From positions 25,330,324 through 25,394,323 of the forward strand of contig CM039182.1 of NCBI GenBank assembly GCA_008360975.2: DNA of 64,000 nucleotides. The letters are read 5' to 3'. Below are positions 20,779 to 33,643 of this stretch, piece by piece. The position numbers and the translations under genes are program-made. The notes beneath the pieces are model-generated. The model was not told the origin of the DNA, did not search any database, and saw nothing but the letters and a program-made list of their open reading frames with translations. Source of the DNA: Lichenostomus cassidix. Lineage: Eukaryota; Chordata; Aves; Passeriformes; Meliphagidae. Numbering within the stretch: position 1 is the stretch's first letter; each line of letters begins with the position of its first letter.

Positions 20779-23700
20779 ATATCCTTTATTTTACTGCAGT
20801 TTTTTTTGTAAGGAAGTAATATATCTTTATATGTAAACCACTTACATAAAATTCGTTAAAATCTTTAAATACAATGTGACATCCTGTAAATGCTTTGCAT
20901 ATGTTAACAGGATGTGACTTTAAATTTTTAAAAACAGTTTTTCAAACACTTGGGAAAAATTAAGCTTCCTATACATGAAAATACTTATGAAGCAGTATAC
21001 TGAAGATATGGATCAAAAACTTACAGGAAACAAAGGTCCCTTAGTTTATGCTGGCATTAAATCAATTGTGAAGTCATCTTTGGGTAAGAATGTTCCACCT
21101 TTGCTAAGTACTGTTGTAGTATGTTTGCAGAATGATACACTCATGGGTTTATCTTTGATAATTGTTCAAAGAGGCTATTTAAAAATATTGAAACAAAGTA
21201 TTTCTGTTTGTGTTTTAATAACGTAAATTAACAGTAATTTTCAGAGTTTTCAGTGTTCTTGGAAAGTCAGTAACTGTAAAAGCATAGTATTCTCAGAGGT
21301 AAATCTTTGAACTATTTCAAACATTTGAGTTTTGACTATGACACTAAGAATCCTTGCTCCCTGCAAAGGTCCACATCAGGGTATAGTTCTAGAAAGGTGA
21401 CTCTGCTGTAGTCACTGCTAATGTATTAAATGCATTTGTACAGCTGTGTTTAAAAAAGCTGGCCTGTTCTGAAGTGGTCACCCCTGATTCATCACATTCT
21501 GCCTCTCATGTTTGCTGAAGTTTTTCTACATAGAATATATTAGGAATATTTCCTTCTCTCCACAATATATGTCTTATTAATAAATGCTCCTTGGAGCTAA
21601 AAATGAGTCTTCAGTGGTGGGAAAGCTCCTAACACATTGATGCTGGCTAAGAAGAGAAGTGGTGGAGCAGGCACTTACCCCTGTATTATGTATTTTCAAT
21701 TTGAACATACTGAAAACTCCTGTCAAATGTAACAGAAGAAAGAAAAAAGACTGAGGAATATGTGTCAAGCTTAGTTGCATAATTTTTAACAGATGAAAAT
21801 AATTTTGTGCATGCTGCTCCTTACCACGGAGTTGTAAGCAATGTTAAAGCATTAAAATGGAATATTCAGCTTTTGTACCCTGCTTTATGATTGAAATCAA
21901 AACGTTGTGTTGTGAATTGTGATTGAAATGTGATTTAAGCATAATTTAACTTATTTCCCATTTCTAGGAACAACAGAGAACCTCAGGCACAGCAGGAGTG
22001 GATCTGATAGACAGGCAGATATTATTCAATATCTGAGTGAGGAGAGATCGTTGGCTTTGCAGCTCTGTGGGTGGATAAAGAAGGGAACAGACTTAGATGT
22101 GGAACCTTTCCTAAATTCATTGGAACAGGAAGGAGACTGGGAGCGAGCTGCTGCTGTAGCACTTTTCAACTTGGACATACGGCGAGCAATACAAATTCTG
22201 AATAAAGGGGCTTCCTCAGGAAAAGGTGTGTATTGTGTTTAGTCTTTTATTTTGGCACTATATTACATGAGTAGATTTTTTCCATTAACAGAGTTATGGA
22301 AAATAGCATGGAAGAGATGCCTGTTGTATTATAAAATTGTTACTTGAAGCACTTGTATTGGAGCTTGCCAAAGCTTGACTTCACTCATCAGACTACCATA
22401 TGCCATACTGCATAAAATACTAGTTAAAGTAGATCATGTGTTTCAGAATCCCCTACTGATAAAAACCCCAGAAAGACATATGTTCAGAGTTAAAGGGATT
22501 CTTTTTACTTTAATGGAATTGCTGAGGTAAAGAGTGTTTGTGCTTTCCATAGGGAGGGTTCAGAGTGAAGATACGCTGTTTTCAAATACATGAATAAAGT
22601 TGAACCTTATGACAGAATGAATATTTAGATTAAATAGTTTTCACATTTTTAGGAAACTTCTTGGCTTGAAACTGTTGTATAAAATTGTCATCCTCCAGCT
22701 AGGTCTGTTAAGTGATGGCTGGATATACAATCCTGTCATTTCACTTCTTATGGATATTAATTGTGATAATGACTTTTACAATAGCTATTTCAAAATACCA
22801 CAAACAGTGTGATGTTGTTTAAAGAGGCTGTCATGCATGTTGATGCAAACTTACCTGAACAGAGGCATTTAAAGCAAAAGCTACTATACATGGTAGTGTA
22901 TGCATATCAATTTTCGTTAGTGTTAATTCTACTGCATTTTATGTTGTTTCCTGAGAAAACATTGTGTTTCAAATGGATGCTTTCAATTACAGTTTTAACT
23001 GGATTTTTTTAAAGTCCTTAACTTGAATAATATGTTTCACTGCTTGCTTCTCATAAATCAGGTGATCTGAACCTTAATGTAGTAGCAATGGCTCTATCAG
23101 GCTACACAGATGAGAAGAACTCACTTTGGAGAGAAATGTGCAGTACTCTAAGACTGCAATTGAACAATCCCTACTTGTGTGCTATGTTTGCTTTCCTGAC
23201 GAGTGAGTCTGGTTCATATGATGGTGTTTTGGTGAGTAAATTTCTGTTAAGTTAAAATTTCTTTATGCATAGGAGCAGCATATAGATACACACACATACA
23301 TAGGGGGAGTCCTATGTATTCCATGATTAATCAAATTAGAATGTATTCTTTTATCCTGATGCTGGCAAATAGCATTTCTTTCTGCTAAATAGACATCTCA
23401 TATTAGTGAATGTTATGTTAGTGAACAAATCATGCATAAACAGCCAAAATAGCCATTATAATTAACACATTTTTTAAGAGAAATTTTATTTTTAGCATGG
23501 AGTTATTAAACCACTAGAAATATATAATCAAAATAATATAAGCAGTGGGAAGAAACAGAACAGAGATTAATAATGGAATTGCAAAAAGCAGACTAAATGC
23601 CAGGGAGTTTGCAGAACTTCCATCAAACTACATTTGTATTGAATTGTATTTTATTTTCCCTTGCTTGTTAAAATAATTTCACTGTGTTGAAACAGTAAGT

Positions 23701-26700
23701 AGAGTAGTTCCAGGTCTTTTGAAATTGATACAGAATTGCCATTTAAAGGGCAAACTAAATCTTTAATCTTGAGCTACTTCGAGCCTTTGGAGGAGTTAAC
23801 ATACTTGATTCTTGGTTAGAGAACAATAGAAATACTTGATTCAGTAGGAATTATTTAGCCCTTTATAGACGAGGGGACATCTGTAATGCAGCAGTGTAAT
23901 TGGCCCAAAGCTGTTGAAACCAAAGTTGTCATAATATGATGCCTTCAGGGTAATGAAAAAAGAAAAAGGTTAGAATCCCAGAGCAGAGAAACCTGAGTCT
24001 TTTTTTTTATGTCTTTGAGAGAAAGTATCATTGTTCTCTGGATGTTGGGTAGTAATTTTATAGGATTTTTTGTTGATGAACTGGCAACTTACACAAGATA
24101 AGGTGTTGTTTGTCTTTAATTTTAATTTTTCCTTCAGTGAGACCTGAAATTTTCTCTTGCATTAAAGAGATTTTGCCAATCATATCTTGTTTTGGCAAGG
24201 TCAATCACAATTTCTAATCTGAGAATATCAGGAGGGAAAAATATGGGCACAGCTAAGCATGAGATTTAATATAGAGAAGTTCTTTTTTTTCTTCAGTGTT
24301 GCATCTACTAAAATTTTTAAAAAGAAGAAAGTAATTATTGATGCATTTCTGAACCTCAAGTGTTAATGTACTTCTAAAAAAGTTGTTCTAGATGTTTGGA
24401 ATTACTGTTCATTTGCTTGGGGTGATTTGTTTGCTTTGTTTGTTAACTTTAATTTGCAATTTAGGGAAGGAATGGAGTGGTTAGCCTAGTTAGTTTGTAA
24501 AGATAGTAAAGGAAACTTGGTTTGTTTTTCTTCTGCCTGTGACTTGGTGGGACTCTTGGCTATACATGCTGGAAGCACTAATAAACTAAATTGCAAAGTT
24601 TATTTTTGTAGAGTTTCACAAACCATGTAGGATATGTTGTACCAAGCTTTCCCAGTAGATTGTTCCTATATCTGCAGTCTTTCTCTGATACCTGTATTAG
24701 TACAAACAAATTGAGGTGTTATTTAGGGTTAGCTTTCTCCAGATGCCATGTTTTCTTTGTACACAATCAATTTTATTGTATTAGTTGGACAGTAGTGCAA
24801 GTGTCCTGATTTTTACAATATGTTGGAAAAATGGCAACATGCATCTGATGTTAGTATTCCTATTTTTCTCTCTAAAGTACGAAAATAACGTAGCTGTACG
24901 AGACCGAGTGGCATTTGCTTGCAAGTTCCTCAATGATGCTCAGGTAAGTTTGTGGTTGCACATTTAAGCAAACTTTTAAACTGGGCTTTATTCAGAGGCA
25001 GAAGAAACTCTTGGGCTAGAGGGGTAAACAGTGGAAATAATGAGTTATGAGTAATTTTTTTTTTCTCATTACAGTTTTATATAAGATATGGTATAATCTG
25101 GTTTTTAGTTCATACTTTCAGCTTGATTTTTGATTTGGGTTTTGGTTGGTTGGTTGGTTTGGGGGCTTTAATTGGTTTTGTTGTTTTGGTTTTCTTAATG
25201 AGTATTCATTATATGGTAGTTTAAATACAATTGCATTAACTGTGCACCTGTTTTACCTGAGCGTATTTCTACTTACTCAGTTTTTATTTCCAGGGGTTAA
25301 TTAAGGTTTGGTTTTACAGCAGGAGTGTTCTATTTTAAATTCGCCAAAGTATTCTAAGAATAACTTCTCTCTTTGCATTTTCTATCAGGAAGCTAAAAGT
25401 TTGTTCATAAACTCTTGATTTCATGCAGTGTCATATGATATAGTGATTTAACTTTTTCTGCATAACATCCAGCAAGTAGCGTATTCTGTTAGCAGCATAC
25501 TGCTTTTACATATATTTATATATTTCTTTATGTATATATTTTATAGCTCAACAGATTTATTGAAAAGCTGACAAATGAAATGAAAGAGGCTGGGAATTTG
25601 GAGGGAATACTGTTAACAGGGCTGACAAAAGATGGAGTTGACTTGATGGAAAGTTATGTTGACAGAACTGGAGATGTCCAGACAGCAAGCTATTGCATGC
25701 TACAGGTTAGTGTTACACTGAAAAAGAAGCTTTATGGAGGAGAACTAAACATAGCTTCTTTATCCGTGTAGTGTTGAATCTTGTGAATTAAAAAGTATTT
25801 TCTGTATTAAATTTGGACAATTGGGGGTTTTTTTGTGGAGTCACTTGAAACTCAGTGTTAACTAATAAGCACATGTCTTCACACTCTCTGGTTGAGGTAT
25901 GTTGAGGTGATAGTAGGGGAAAGAGATAAAAGAAAATTGTAGTCCTTTTCACTAGCTGAACTGGGCATACCCATTTCTCTGCTTATTGCTGGTGTTTCCT
26001 GACATGTTCATTATGTTTTTGTTTGAGGAATTTGATATAGAACATTAGTGAGGCTTTTTGTTTGTCTGTAGGCTTTGAATTTGGTTGTTGGTTTCGTTTT
26101 TTTTTTTTTTTTAATGAACTTATCTTGGCCCTTACATGGCAGCAGCTATTGCCAGCAGTGTATTTAACTGCATATGCAATCGTGACAGTGATATAGATTG
26201 TGATACATGACAGCTTCTATCCTTCATCTCACGGTCATGAGTTCTGAGGAGGACATGGCAGCACAAGTATTTTCATCCAGAGGGAAACTGAAGAAAATTT
26301 TTCTCAAACTCACATTAGAGTTTAACAGAAAATTCATCTTCTTCAGAATAAATTACACTGTATTATTTCTCATACCTCGTAGTACGCTTTGTAAAGCCTT
26401 TTGAAAAAGTGAGTAATATGTATTGTGTGTCTTCAATATATGTCTGACAGTTTTTCCTGCCTGCTTTAGGGTTCTCCATCAGATGTACTTAAGGATGAAA
26501 GGGTTCAGTACTGGATTGAGAACTACAGGAATCTTTTAGATGCTTGGAGGTTTTGGCATAAACGTGCAGAATTTGATATCCATAGGAGTAAGCTGGATCC
26601 CAGCTCAAAGCCTTTAGCCCAGGTAAATATAAATCTTACATGAGGTACAACCAGTCCAGAAAGGAACATGGCATGGTACTTATGTAAAAAAAGCAAACTT

Positions 26701-29260
26701 TGCTGGCCGTATCTTGGTTTTCATGAAGATTTATGTGCAAAAGAAAGACTTCAACTAAGCCTGGCCAAAAAAAAGGAGGTGGCACTATTTTTTTTCAAAT
26801 AACAGGTCTTTCAGAAACTGTAACCTATCAACACTTTTCTTCTGGGGAAACTGGAAACTCCATAGATTTTTTTTCTCTCACATATTGAAAAATAAAATCA
26901 GAGCTGTATCATCCAGCTGAATTCAGTATCAGGGTGAGACTGATGGTGAAACCAGGGAACTAGTTCAAATTGCCATTGTTCTATTTGAAACAAACCTCAA
27001 AGTTATTTTGAAGCCCTTGAACCTGAAACTGAACAGCAGCAACTTTCATTATCAGTTCTGAACATACGCTGACCAAAAACTAACACCCTGCCCAAATGCT
27101 ATCTTCTTAACATCTGGGGACAGTTTTAGCCAACACAGTCTTGCCACTGCCCCTTCTACTATCTCATGTCTCTAAGTATGTCCATTTGCTTTAGGGCCTG
27201 AGGGTTTCTGAGGAATGCTGGTTTTGAATTCATGTATTCTTCACAGCTGTTTAAGAAGAGCTGTTCCAAGTGGGAGGGAGTTGAGTTTACTGCTCCTTCT
27301 TTATGTGGTTAACATAAATAGCCCTAAAGAGTTTAAAATATGTGCTCCTTGGTATCAAGTCACAACTTATGACATGAAGGATGCAGATAAATAATATTAG
27401 AACAATTCTTCTGTTCGGGACTGTAGAGTGAGTCATCTGACTGTAAGGACAGAGAGACCAGATTTAATTATAAAGTAAGTAGAATAAACTTAATTTCTTC
27501 CTTTACTGAAGATGTAGCTTTATTATCTTAAATAACATCTTTCAAAATTTTAGCAATTGTGCATGTTCTTATGTGCTTTTGAAGTAAGTGAGCATCGTTA
27601 AGGCATACTTCTCAGGGCTGTGTGCTTCATTTATAAGCCAAGATGTTAAGAACTCCTTCACAAGTAGCCTTGGCTTTCCAGGGCACTCTCTAGAATATCT
27701 GGTAAATACATATTTACTAGCTTGAATGGATTCACTCATAGGTGTAGCAAAAGTGGAACCAAACCAAAAAATTAATGGGCATTTGTTCTCTTTAGGTGTT
27801 TGTGAGCTGCAATTTCTGTGGAAAATCAATCTCTTACAGCTGTTCAGCTATTCCTCATCAGGGGCGAGGCTTTAGCCAATATGGAGTCAGTGGTTCACCA
27901 ACCAAGTCAAAAGTTACCAGCTGTCCTGGTTGCCGTAAGCCCCTTCCCCGCTGCGCACTTTGCTTGATAAACATGGGAACACCAGTTTCCAGCTGTCCAG
28001 GTATGGCACAGTGGGTTTTAGTTATTCAGCTACAGTACTAGTTAGAAACCTAGTTAGTAGTTCCTATTGGAAGATCTTCTGTTGCATTTTTTTTTTCTAT
28101 TTGTACTTATACCGTAAATATTCGCACTCACCATTTTGAAGGGAGAAGGTCCCTAACTGAGAACTTGTTTACATCCTGTCTAATTTTGTGATAAAACCTT
28201 GTTTCACTTCTTAATAGTCAGAAAGTATACACAGTTACTTGGTTCTGGCAGTTTTTCCAGTGCGACTGTCAGTCTAACTGTCATAGTTAGACTGATGTAA
28301 AGATTCAAGTATTGTGGTGTCAGTATTGTGAGCTTTCCTACTGATAGAAATACGGAGTGTGTTTTCTTGAGATGAATTGTAGAGATGCTGCACAAATCTT
28401 GGAATGTAAATTAATTTTTAGCAGGAAGAGGAAGAAAGAATAATGTGTACTTTCTGTTACTAAGTTCAAAAGAAAGCATAGGTCATGCTGTCACAGCTAA
28501 GAGATACTATGACTAGAATCTTTTGATTGTAAATGTCTTTGGCTTGGCATTATATGATGTCTAAATGAAATAATTCAACCATATTTTTAAGTCAATTTTC
28601 TTACAGAGCCACAGTTCAGCAGTCTAATTCTTTTTTTGATATTCTTCCAGGCCTTGATATTTTTTACTGACTTCACTTTTAAAATCAGGCTGCTTTTTCA
28701 CATAATGTTCTTAATATGTTCTTAATACCAAAATTATTTTAGCGCTGTTGCTAGGACTGAAATATAAATGAAGTGTAATGATTTACAGCAATATTTGTGG
28801 GGGTGGGTTTGCCTCTGCACAGGAGGATCCAAGTCAGATGAAAAAGTGGATCTTAGCAAAGACAAGAAGCTAGCCCAGTTCAACAACTGGTTTACTTGGT
28901 GTCACAACTGTAGGCATGGTGGACATGCTGGGCATATGCTGAGCTGGTTCAGGTAAGTTGATGTTAAAAATCTTTGTTATTTCTCACGTGTGTACTGCAC
29001 TGAGTAGAACATGCCCCCTTGCCTGTATCTATCATTATAAAGTTTATATAATAAAACTGAACTATGATGCTGAGTTTTTCTGAGATACTAAACCTCTGTA
29101 CACAGTTAAATGTATAATTGCAAAATAATTTAACTTTTTTTTTTTTCTGCTACTGCTATTTAGGGACCATACTGAGTGCCCAGTTTCTGCCTGCTCTTGT
29201 AAGTGTATGCAGCTGGATACAACAGGGAATCTCGTTCCAGCAGAGACTGTCCAGGCATAA
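19482..29260 (+). CDS. MIOS: MIOS, GATOR2 complex subunit (complete, ten coding exons)
   Basis: Exons 19482-20778, 20985-21083, 21968-22225, 23062-23231, 24878-24943, 25547-25705, 26470-26622, 27796-28000, 28823-28952 and 29164-29260 join in frame to 877 codons, close to the 875 of the human protein. MIOS (missing oocyte homologue) belongs to GATOR2 with WDR24, WDR59, SEH1L and SEC13; GATOR2 counteracts GATOR1 so that amino acids can activate mTORC1 at the lysosome. The N-terminal ~400 residues form WD40 repeats (for example [19 protein letters not shown]), followed by a helical region, and the C-terminus is a zinc-binding region with cysteine pairs at 739/742, 777/780 and 787/790 and [13 protein letters not shown]. 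Start ATG at 19482 chosen because it gives [18 protein letters not shown], the conserved N-terminus; the upstream in-frame GTG is irrelevant in a eukaryote. The first coding intron is AT-AC, the rest GT-AG. Confidence 0.97.
20779..20984 (+). other. MIOS: U12-type AT-AC intron in MIOS
   Basis: A 206-base intron. It begins ATATCCTTT (20779-20787), the U12 5' splice-site consensus of AT-AC introns, and ends AC at 20983-20984. TTCCTATAC at 20966-20974 resembles the U12 branch-site consensus TTCCTTAAC at seven of nine positions, and its branch adenosine (20973) is 11 bases from the 3' end, within the narrow window U12 introns need. Removing exactly this segment restores the conserved [14 protein letters not shown]. 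No GT-AG alternative does so. Confidence 0.88.
20985..21083 (+). CDS. MIOS: MIOS coding exon 2
   Basis: Encodes residues 433-465 ([12 protein letters not shown]... to SSL) plus one base. It follows the AT-AC intron and ends in a standard donor, TTGG/GTAAGA. Confidence 0.93.
21968..22225 (+). CDS. MIOS: MIOS coding exon 3
   Basis: Acceptor TTTCTAG precedes 21968; donor GTGTGT follows 22225. Encodes residues 466-551, including [14 protein letters not shown] and [14 protein letters not shown] from the helical central region. The first part ([19 protein letters not shown]) is more divergent from the human protein than the rest. Confidence 0.93.
23062..23231 (+). CDS. MIOS: MIOS coding exon 4
   Basis: Acceptor AAATCAG ends at 23061, donor GTGAGT starts at 23232. 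Encodes residues 552-608 ([19 protein letters not shown] to GSYDGVL). Confidence 0.94.
24878..24943 (+). CDS. MIOS: MIOS coding exon 5
   Basis: Acceptor TCTCTAAAG, donor GTAAGT. Encodes 22 residues, 609-630 ([19 protein letters not shown]...), phase 0 at both ends. Confidence 0.94.
25547..25705 (+). CDS. MIOS: MIOS coding exon 6
   Basis: Acceptor TTTTATAG, donor GTTAGT. Encodes residues 631-683 ([16 protein letters not shown] to SYCMLQ), phase 0 at both ends. Confidence 0.94.
26470..26622 (+). CDS. MIOS: MIOS coding exon 7
   Basis: Acceptor GCTTTAG, donor GTAAAT. Encodes residues 684-734 ([18 protein letters not shown] to KPLAQ), phase 0 at both ends. Confidence 0.95.
27796..28000 (+). CDS. 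MIOS: MIOS coding exon 8 (zinc-binding region)
   Basis: Acceptor CTCTTTAG, donor GTATGG. Encodes residues 735-802 plus one base. Contains C739-x2-C742, C777-x2-C780 and C787-x2-C790, the first half of the C-terminal zinc-binding module. Confidence 0.95.
28823..28952 (+). CDS. MIOS: MIOS coding exon 9 (zinc-binding region)
   Basis: Acceptor TCTGCACAG, donor GTAAGT. Encodes residues 803-845 and part of 846, including [18 protein letters not shown], whose cysteines and histidines are typical RING/zinc-ribbon ligands. Confidence 0.95.
29164..29260 (+). CDS. MIOS: MIOS last coding exon
   Basis: Acceptor GCTATTTAG, stop TAA at 29258-29260. Encodes residues 846-877 ([15 protein letters not shown], then [16 protein letters not shown] and a final Ala), finishing the zinc-binding module. 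Confidence 0.95.
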
Positions 29261-29353
29261 ATACTGTTAAAAAATATGTGGCTCTCTAATGGATGTCCAT
29301 CATAGTCCAAGCCTATATTTTAGACAAAGGTAATCTGTGACTTACTGTGAAAA

Positions 29354-29359
29354 AATAAA
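29354..29359 (+). terminator. MIOS: Proximal MIOS poly(A) signal
   Basis: AATAAA about 95 bases after the stop codon. Use would give a very short 3' UTR. The downstream sequence is moderately GT-rich. Confidence 0.5.
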
Positions 29360-30939
29360 TTGCTATCAAGTAGTAAAATGATTTGTGTATGACTGTGCTT
29401 GGTAGAAACAGGTATTCTTGAAGTGAGCCTCTAGGTACAGTGTGTGGCCCTTATTCAGAGGACTGAAGAAAAGCACTCCTGGAATTGTGGACTCTTTGGA
29501 TTTGCTAAAATCCAAAGAAGACCTTTATTAAAAAAGTTTTCAGGATAATGCTGATTGACCTCAAAGCAGAGTTGATATGCTGTGAAAGCAGACCTTCAAA
29601 ATAAACACTTGAAAAGTGTCCTTCAGAAGATGGTAAAGCGATGCTGTGGATTCCTCTGTTCATTGTTTGATAACACTCTCTTGTATGCAAATGATCATTT
29701 CCTTGTACATTCATTGAAAGTGCCACTGTTAACTGTATTCTAAAGATTTTTATTTTAAAGAAAAATCCACTTCTTTCTGTTCCCAGGTTTTGTTGAGAGT
29801 AAAGCAGTTTCTTTCAAGTTGTTACTTAATTAGCCTACATGCATAGCTGATGCAAATTTCAATGCTAAAGAGTTTGGGGGTTTTCTCTCCTAGCAATTAC
29901 TGCATGCTAGAGAAGAGTTCCCTGAGAAGTCATGTGACTGTTTCAGTGCAGAGTGCAGGTAAACTATAGGAGGTTGTACCTGATAAATTTTTAACTTAGT
30001 ACTGTGAAAATCTGAAATCTCAAGGACTGGAGACTTGTAAATACATAAGTTTTAAACTACATGCAGAATTTTGACTACAACAATATTTGAAGACTTTGAG
30101 ATGATCAGCATTTCTCTGTACTTCTGAAATATACTGGGAAGTGCAGAATCAGCCTGCTCAAATTCTGCTTCTGGTCACTAGCAGACACCCATCTGCTCCC
30201 AAAAGGCTGTGCAATTTTAAGTAATTGATCAGAATACTTCTAGATGTGTTACCAGCTGGAATTAAGATTATTTATTAACTCGAGAGAACATCAGTGATAT
30301 TTTGCTAATACTGTGCTAGGAGCTAATTGGTATTGTTGTCCTTGATTTTGTAGGCAACAAAATTCACACAAATTAGGGAAAAAAACAAACCTGTTTTAAG
30401 GTATGTGATAATAACATCAGTTTACTTGGTGTGTGTTTATTTACAGGATATGAGTTACTCAACACTTGTGTGCTACGAAATACTAAATGGAATGCTAGCA
30501 ATAAACTGGTACTGTTTGCCAGGACTGTGAAAATTGGTGTTTTAAAAGAGAATATATTGTAATATACCACTAAATCTATGTGCGTTAATGTAGTTTCAAG
30601 AAGACAAAATGTGGAAATGTTTTCTGTGGATGTACAAGATTACATTCAGGGCTTTGGGTTATGGGTTCTGATTTAGCATTAATGTTGTAATACATCTGCT
30701 ACATTTATTTTGATCTAAAATTGGCAAAGATCTTTTTTTTACGTTAAAAATCTAAGAGGTACTTGATATTTCTAGGCATGGGAGAGCAATTCTTTTTTTT
30801 TTCTTGTTAGAGTATTTATTTCTCTTTCCAGTATTTTTGCACACTTCATGTTGCTGTTGAAGAGCTCTACAAAATGTTCCTCATTTATAAATGTAAACTG
30901 GGGCTTACTCTATGATACCCTATTTATATAAATACAGGC

Positions 30940-30945
30940 AATAAA
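30940..30945 (+). terminator. MIOS: Distal MIOS poly(A) signal
   Basis: AATAAA in GGCAATAAAGCTTTTGC, followed within about 30-50 bases by GT- and T-rich sequence (GTGTTTGTTTTTTATTC), the expected downstream element. It implies a 3' UTR of about 1.7 kb. Confidence 0.6.
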
Positions 30946-30989
30946 GCTTTTGCTTTATGGAAATGACGATTTGTAAGTGTCAAGTGTTT

Positions 30990-33090
30990 GTTTTTTATTC
31001 TTATGTAGTAAAATTTAGTAAATTTTCCTGATAATTTCCATATTGATGTAAATGCAACCACCAACATGCAGTTTTCTCATGTAAAGAAAATTCATCTATG
31101 TTTTCACCTTGACTGTGTGTGTCAAATTCTATCATTAGGTTAAATTACATGCTCACTATAATACTCATATCTTTAAAATGTTTTGGATTATGAATACTGT
31201 GTATTCTGGCACAGTATTGCTATGAGTTTTGGCTGTTGCAATTAGTAATCAGGCTTTCAGGTCAGTAACTACACTATTTGCAAAATTTGCAAAGCAAGAG
31301 CTGTATGTTTTTCAATTATCAGATTTTTAAATTTTTTTCTTTTAAACTAAGAAAACTGTTATTTTGGGGGGGATTTCTTGTTTTCTAACAAAAAGTATAG
31401 CTACACCCATTTTATTAGCTGCAGTTACATTAATATTTATTGTTGTCTGATATCTGCTCAACTCTGCTGAAGGTGGCCTTGCATACTAAAATGTTTTGAC
31501 CCTGTGGCTCATGCAGATTGCATTTCATTGTTTTCATCTCATTAGATGCTCCAGCCTTGCAGCCCTTTCTTGACTAAGCACAAGCACTTTATTTATCATC
31601 ACATGCACAGGCTCCTTGCTCATGAGCCCAACGTGGGCGTTTATGATACAAGCCCTTACTTCCATTTTATTATCTATGAGGTCTGGCAGTTCTTCACATT
31701 TCCTTGTGTGATGCCTGGGGCCCTGCTAACCATCAGGCCTAGCTGACAGCAGGCCCCATGGTTATGTCTTTTCCCTTAGTATCTGTAATGGCTGGCAGTT
31801 CCTCACATGGTAATACAGGAAATTATGGTGGTAAATGCATATATGACCTGAGCACTACTCTAATACCAAGAATGTTTTACAGTTGCTTGTACTGCTGTCT
31901 GGTTTGTACAGCCACATAGCCAAGGTAGGGTGTTTATTCCCACAGCCTGATTGTACAGAAGCAGATGAATGAAAAGCACAAAGGGGAAACTTAACCACCT
32001 TTCACTGCTTCAGGACTGCATGGGCAAGAAGACTTGACTGACAAAGGGAAAACAGCATTTCCCACTCGGTGTGGGCCCCAGGCTGGTTTCTGTGAAGTAC
32101 TAAAGCCATCTAGTGGCAGGCTGATCCACTGGGCATGGCTGGTCTGGGTAACTAACTGTACAAAACATTTTATGGAGTATATGCATATGCACAAAATACC
32201 AATTTTCTAAAGGAAATTGGAACAGAATAGTTTTAAAGGCTAGGAAAACACGCATGCAGTTATTAAGAATGACATTTGAGTCTACTGAGCACTAAAACAG
32301 AATGGTGATAGAGCGTGGTATCATGCCACATCAACCTTGTGTTTGCTGTGCAAGACTGATTGCTACTTCAGAAGACCTCCTTCCCAGTGACAGTAACTGT
32401 GTCACTGTCTTCTAGGTGGGGAGGGAGAAAAAAAATAGATCCCCTGTTAACTTGATCATCCCTCCAGTTTGTAGTGAGTTCAATGGGTGAGTTTTTGAAA
32501 CATACTCCTTGACTGAAAAAAAGAGATGTCTATAAATAAGCACAAAGCTAGCAATCTTGTTAAGGCACTAAATCTAGCTACTAAACCTGAAACCTGTTTA
32601 TACAAAGGTTTAATGAACATGACTAAGGTTTATTTAATTTTGGAAATAAGAGAATATTTCCAAAGTTCAAATTTACTATGACTGTGTTACCTCAAGTGAT
32701 GCAAAGATTTTGCTGTGTGTTGTAAGTAGCCTGGATACTAACACTGGATAGTACTGGATAGTAACAAATTTGTACCTAATTTGTAACTAATGCTGGATGG
32801 TAACAAAACTGGGGCCTTTGTGGAAGTTCTACGGTTAATCACCATGACAAGCTGGCTAAATCCTGGTAACTGCTGCTTAGACTCCCACCAAGAATGAAGG
32901 TTGTGATGGGAAGTCAACTGTGCTTGAAATCTCCAAGCCTAATTAGACATCTTCCAAATCTTTAACACCAGTGCAAAGGCAAGTACCTTGTACTCCACTT
33001 TGTTAAATTTAACTGTCTCAGGTAAAATAGAACAGGAATAGCCACATATCACGGAAAATAGCACTCTAACAGGTAATGCTGACACAAATA
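30990..33090. other. Intergenic DNA between the convergent MIOS and RPA3 ends
   Basis: About 2.1 kb with no coding-like frame. The words CTGGCAGTTC and TCACAT recur together near 31683 and 31793, and short repeats of ACTGGATAGTA type occur near 32745-32810, but I cannot name a family. Confidence 0.4.
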
Positions 33091-33110
33091 GTTAAATCCA
33101 GTGAATCTTT

Positions 33111-33116
33111 TTTATT
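33111..33116 (-). terminator. RPA3: Probable RPA3 poly(A) signal
   Basis: AATAAA on the minus strand, about 450 bases downstream of the RPA3 stop codon; cleavage would fall near 33090. Confidence 0.5.
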
Positions 33117-33560
33117 GGTAAAGATACCATTTTTGAGATGCAAAATAACCCCCATATTCAATAAATTTGTATCAAAGCAAATTATATCAAAATCTTCATA
33201 TTAAAACCCCACCAAACTTTTTCTGTACGAGTTTCCTGTAACATATCCTAAATCCTCGACCAAGTAAAAAAGGATGCTAACAAAATTCCATTTTCTGACA
33301 AATCTAATCTTGCAGGAGAACACTTCTCATAGATGCAAAAGGGTTGAATGTATACAGTGACTGAGACATTGATAAAAGCGTTCTCATTGCTTAATAAATA
33401 CATTTGCACAGAAAATACTCTTAATTGGCAATACTTAGCACATGTAACAGTGTTTTTTCAGTACATCTGTTGAAAATAAATGCAACTGTTACCATGCTGT
33501 CAGGCAAGAAACCACAGTACTGTTGTCCCCTCTGAAGCTCTAAATATATGCTAATAAAAA

Positions 33561-33643
33561 TCAAGTGTTCATCTCAGTACCAAATGGGTAGTATTCAGGG
33601 AATTCATGAATAATTCTTAATGCTTCATTGTAGACTTCCAGAT
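33561..33643 (-). CDS. RPA3: RPA3 last coding exon
   Basis: Acceptor CTCTTTCAG lies just above 33643; stop TGA at 33561-33563. Encodes [20 protein letters not shown] and six more residues: the C-terminal helix that packs into the RPA trimer core. Confidence 0.95.

Noticed and set aside
20779..20819. Continuation of the MIOS frame to a stop at 20818
   Set aside because: It reads through the AT-AC intron. The residues are unlike the family, whereas splicing restores the conserved sequence.
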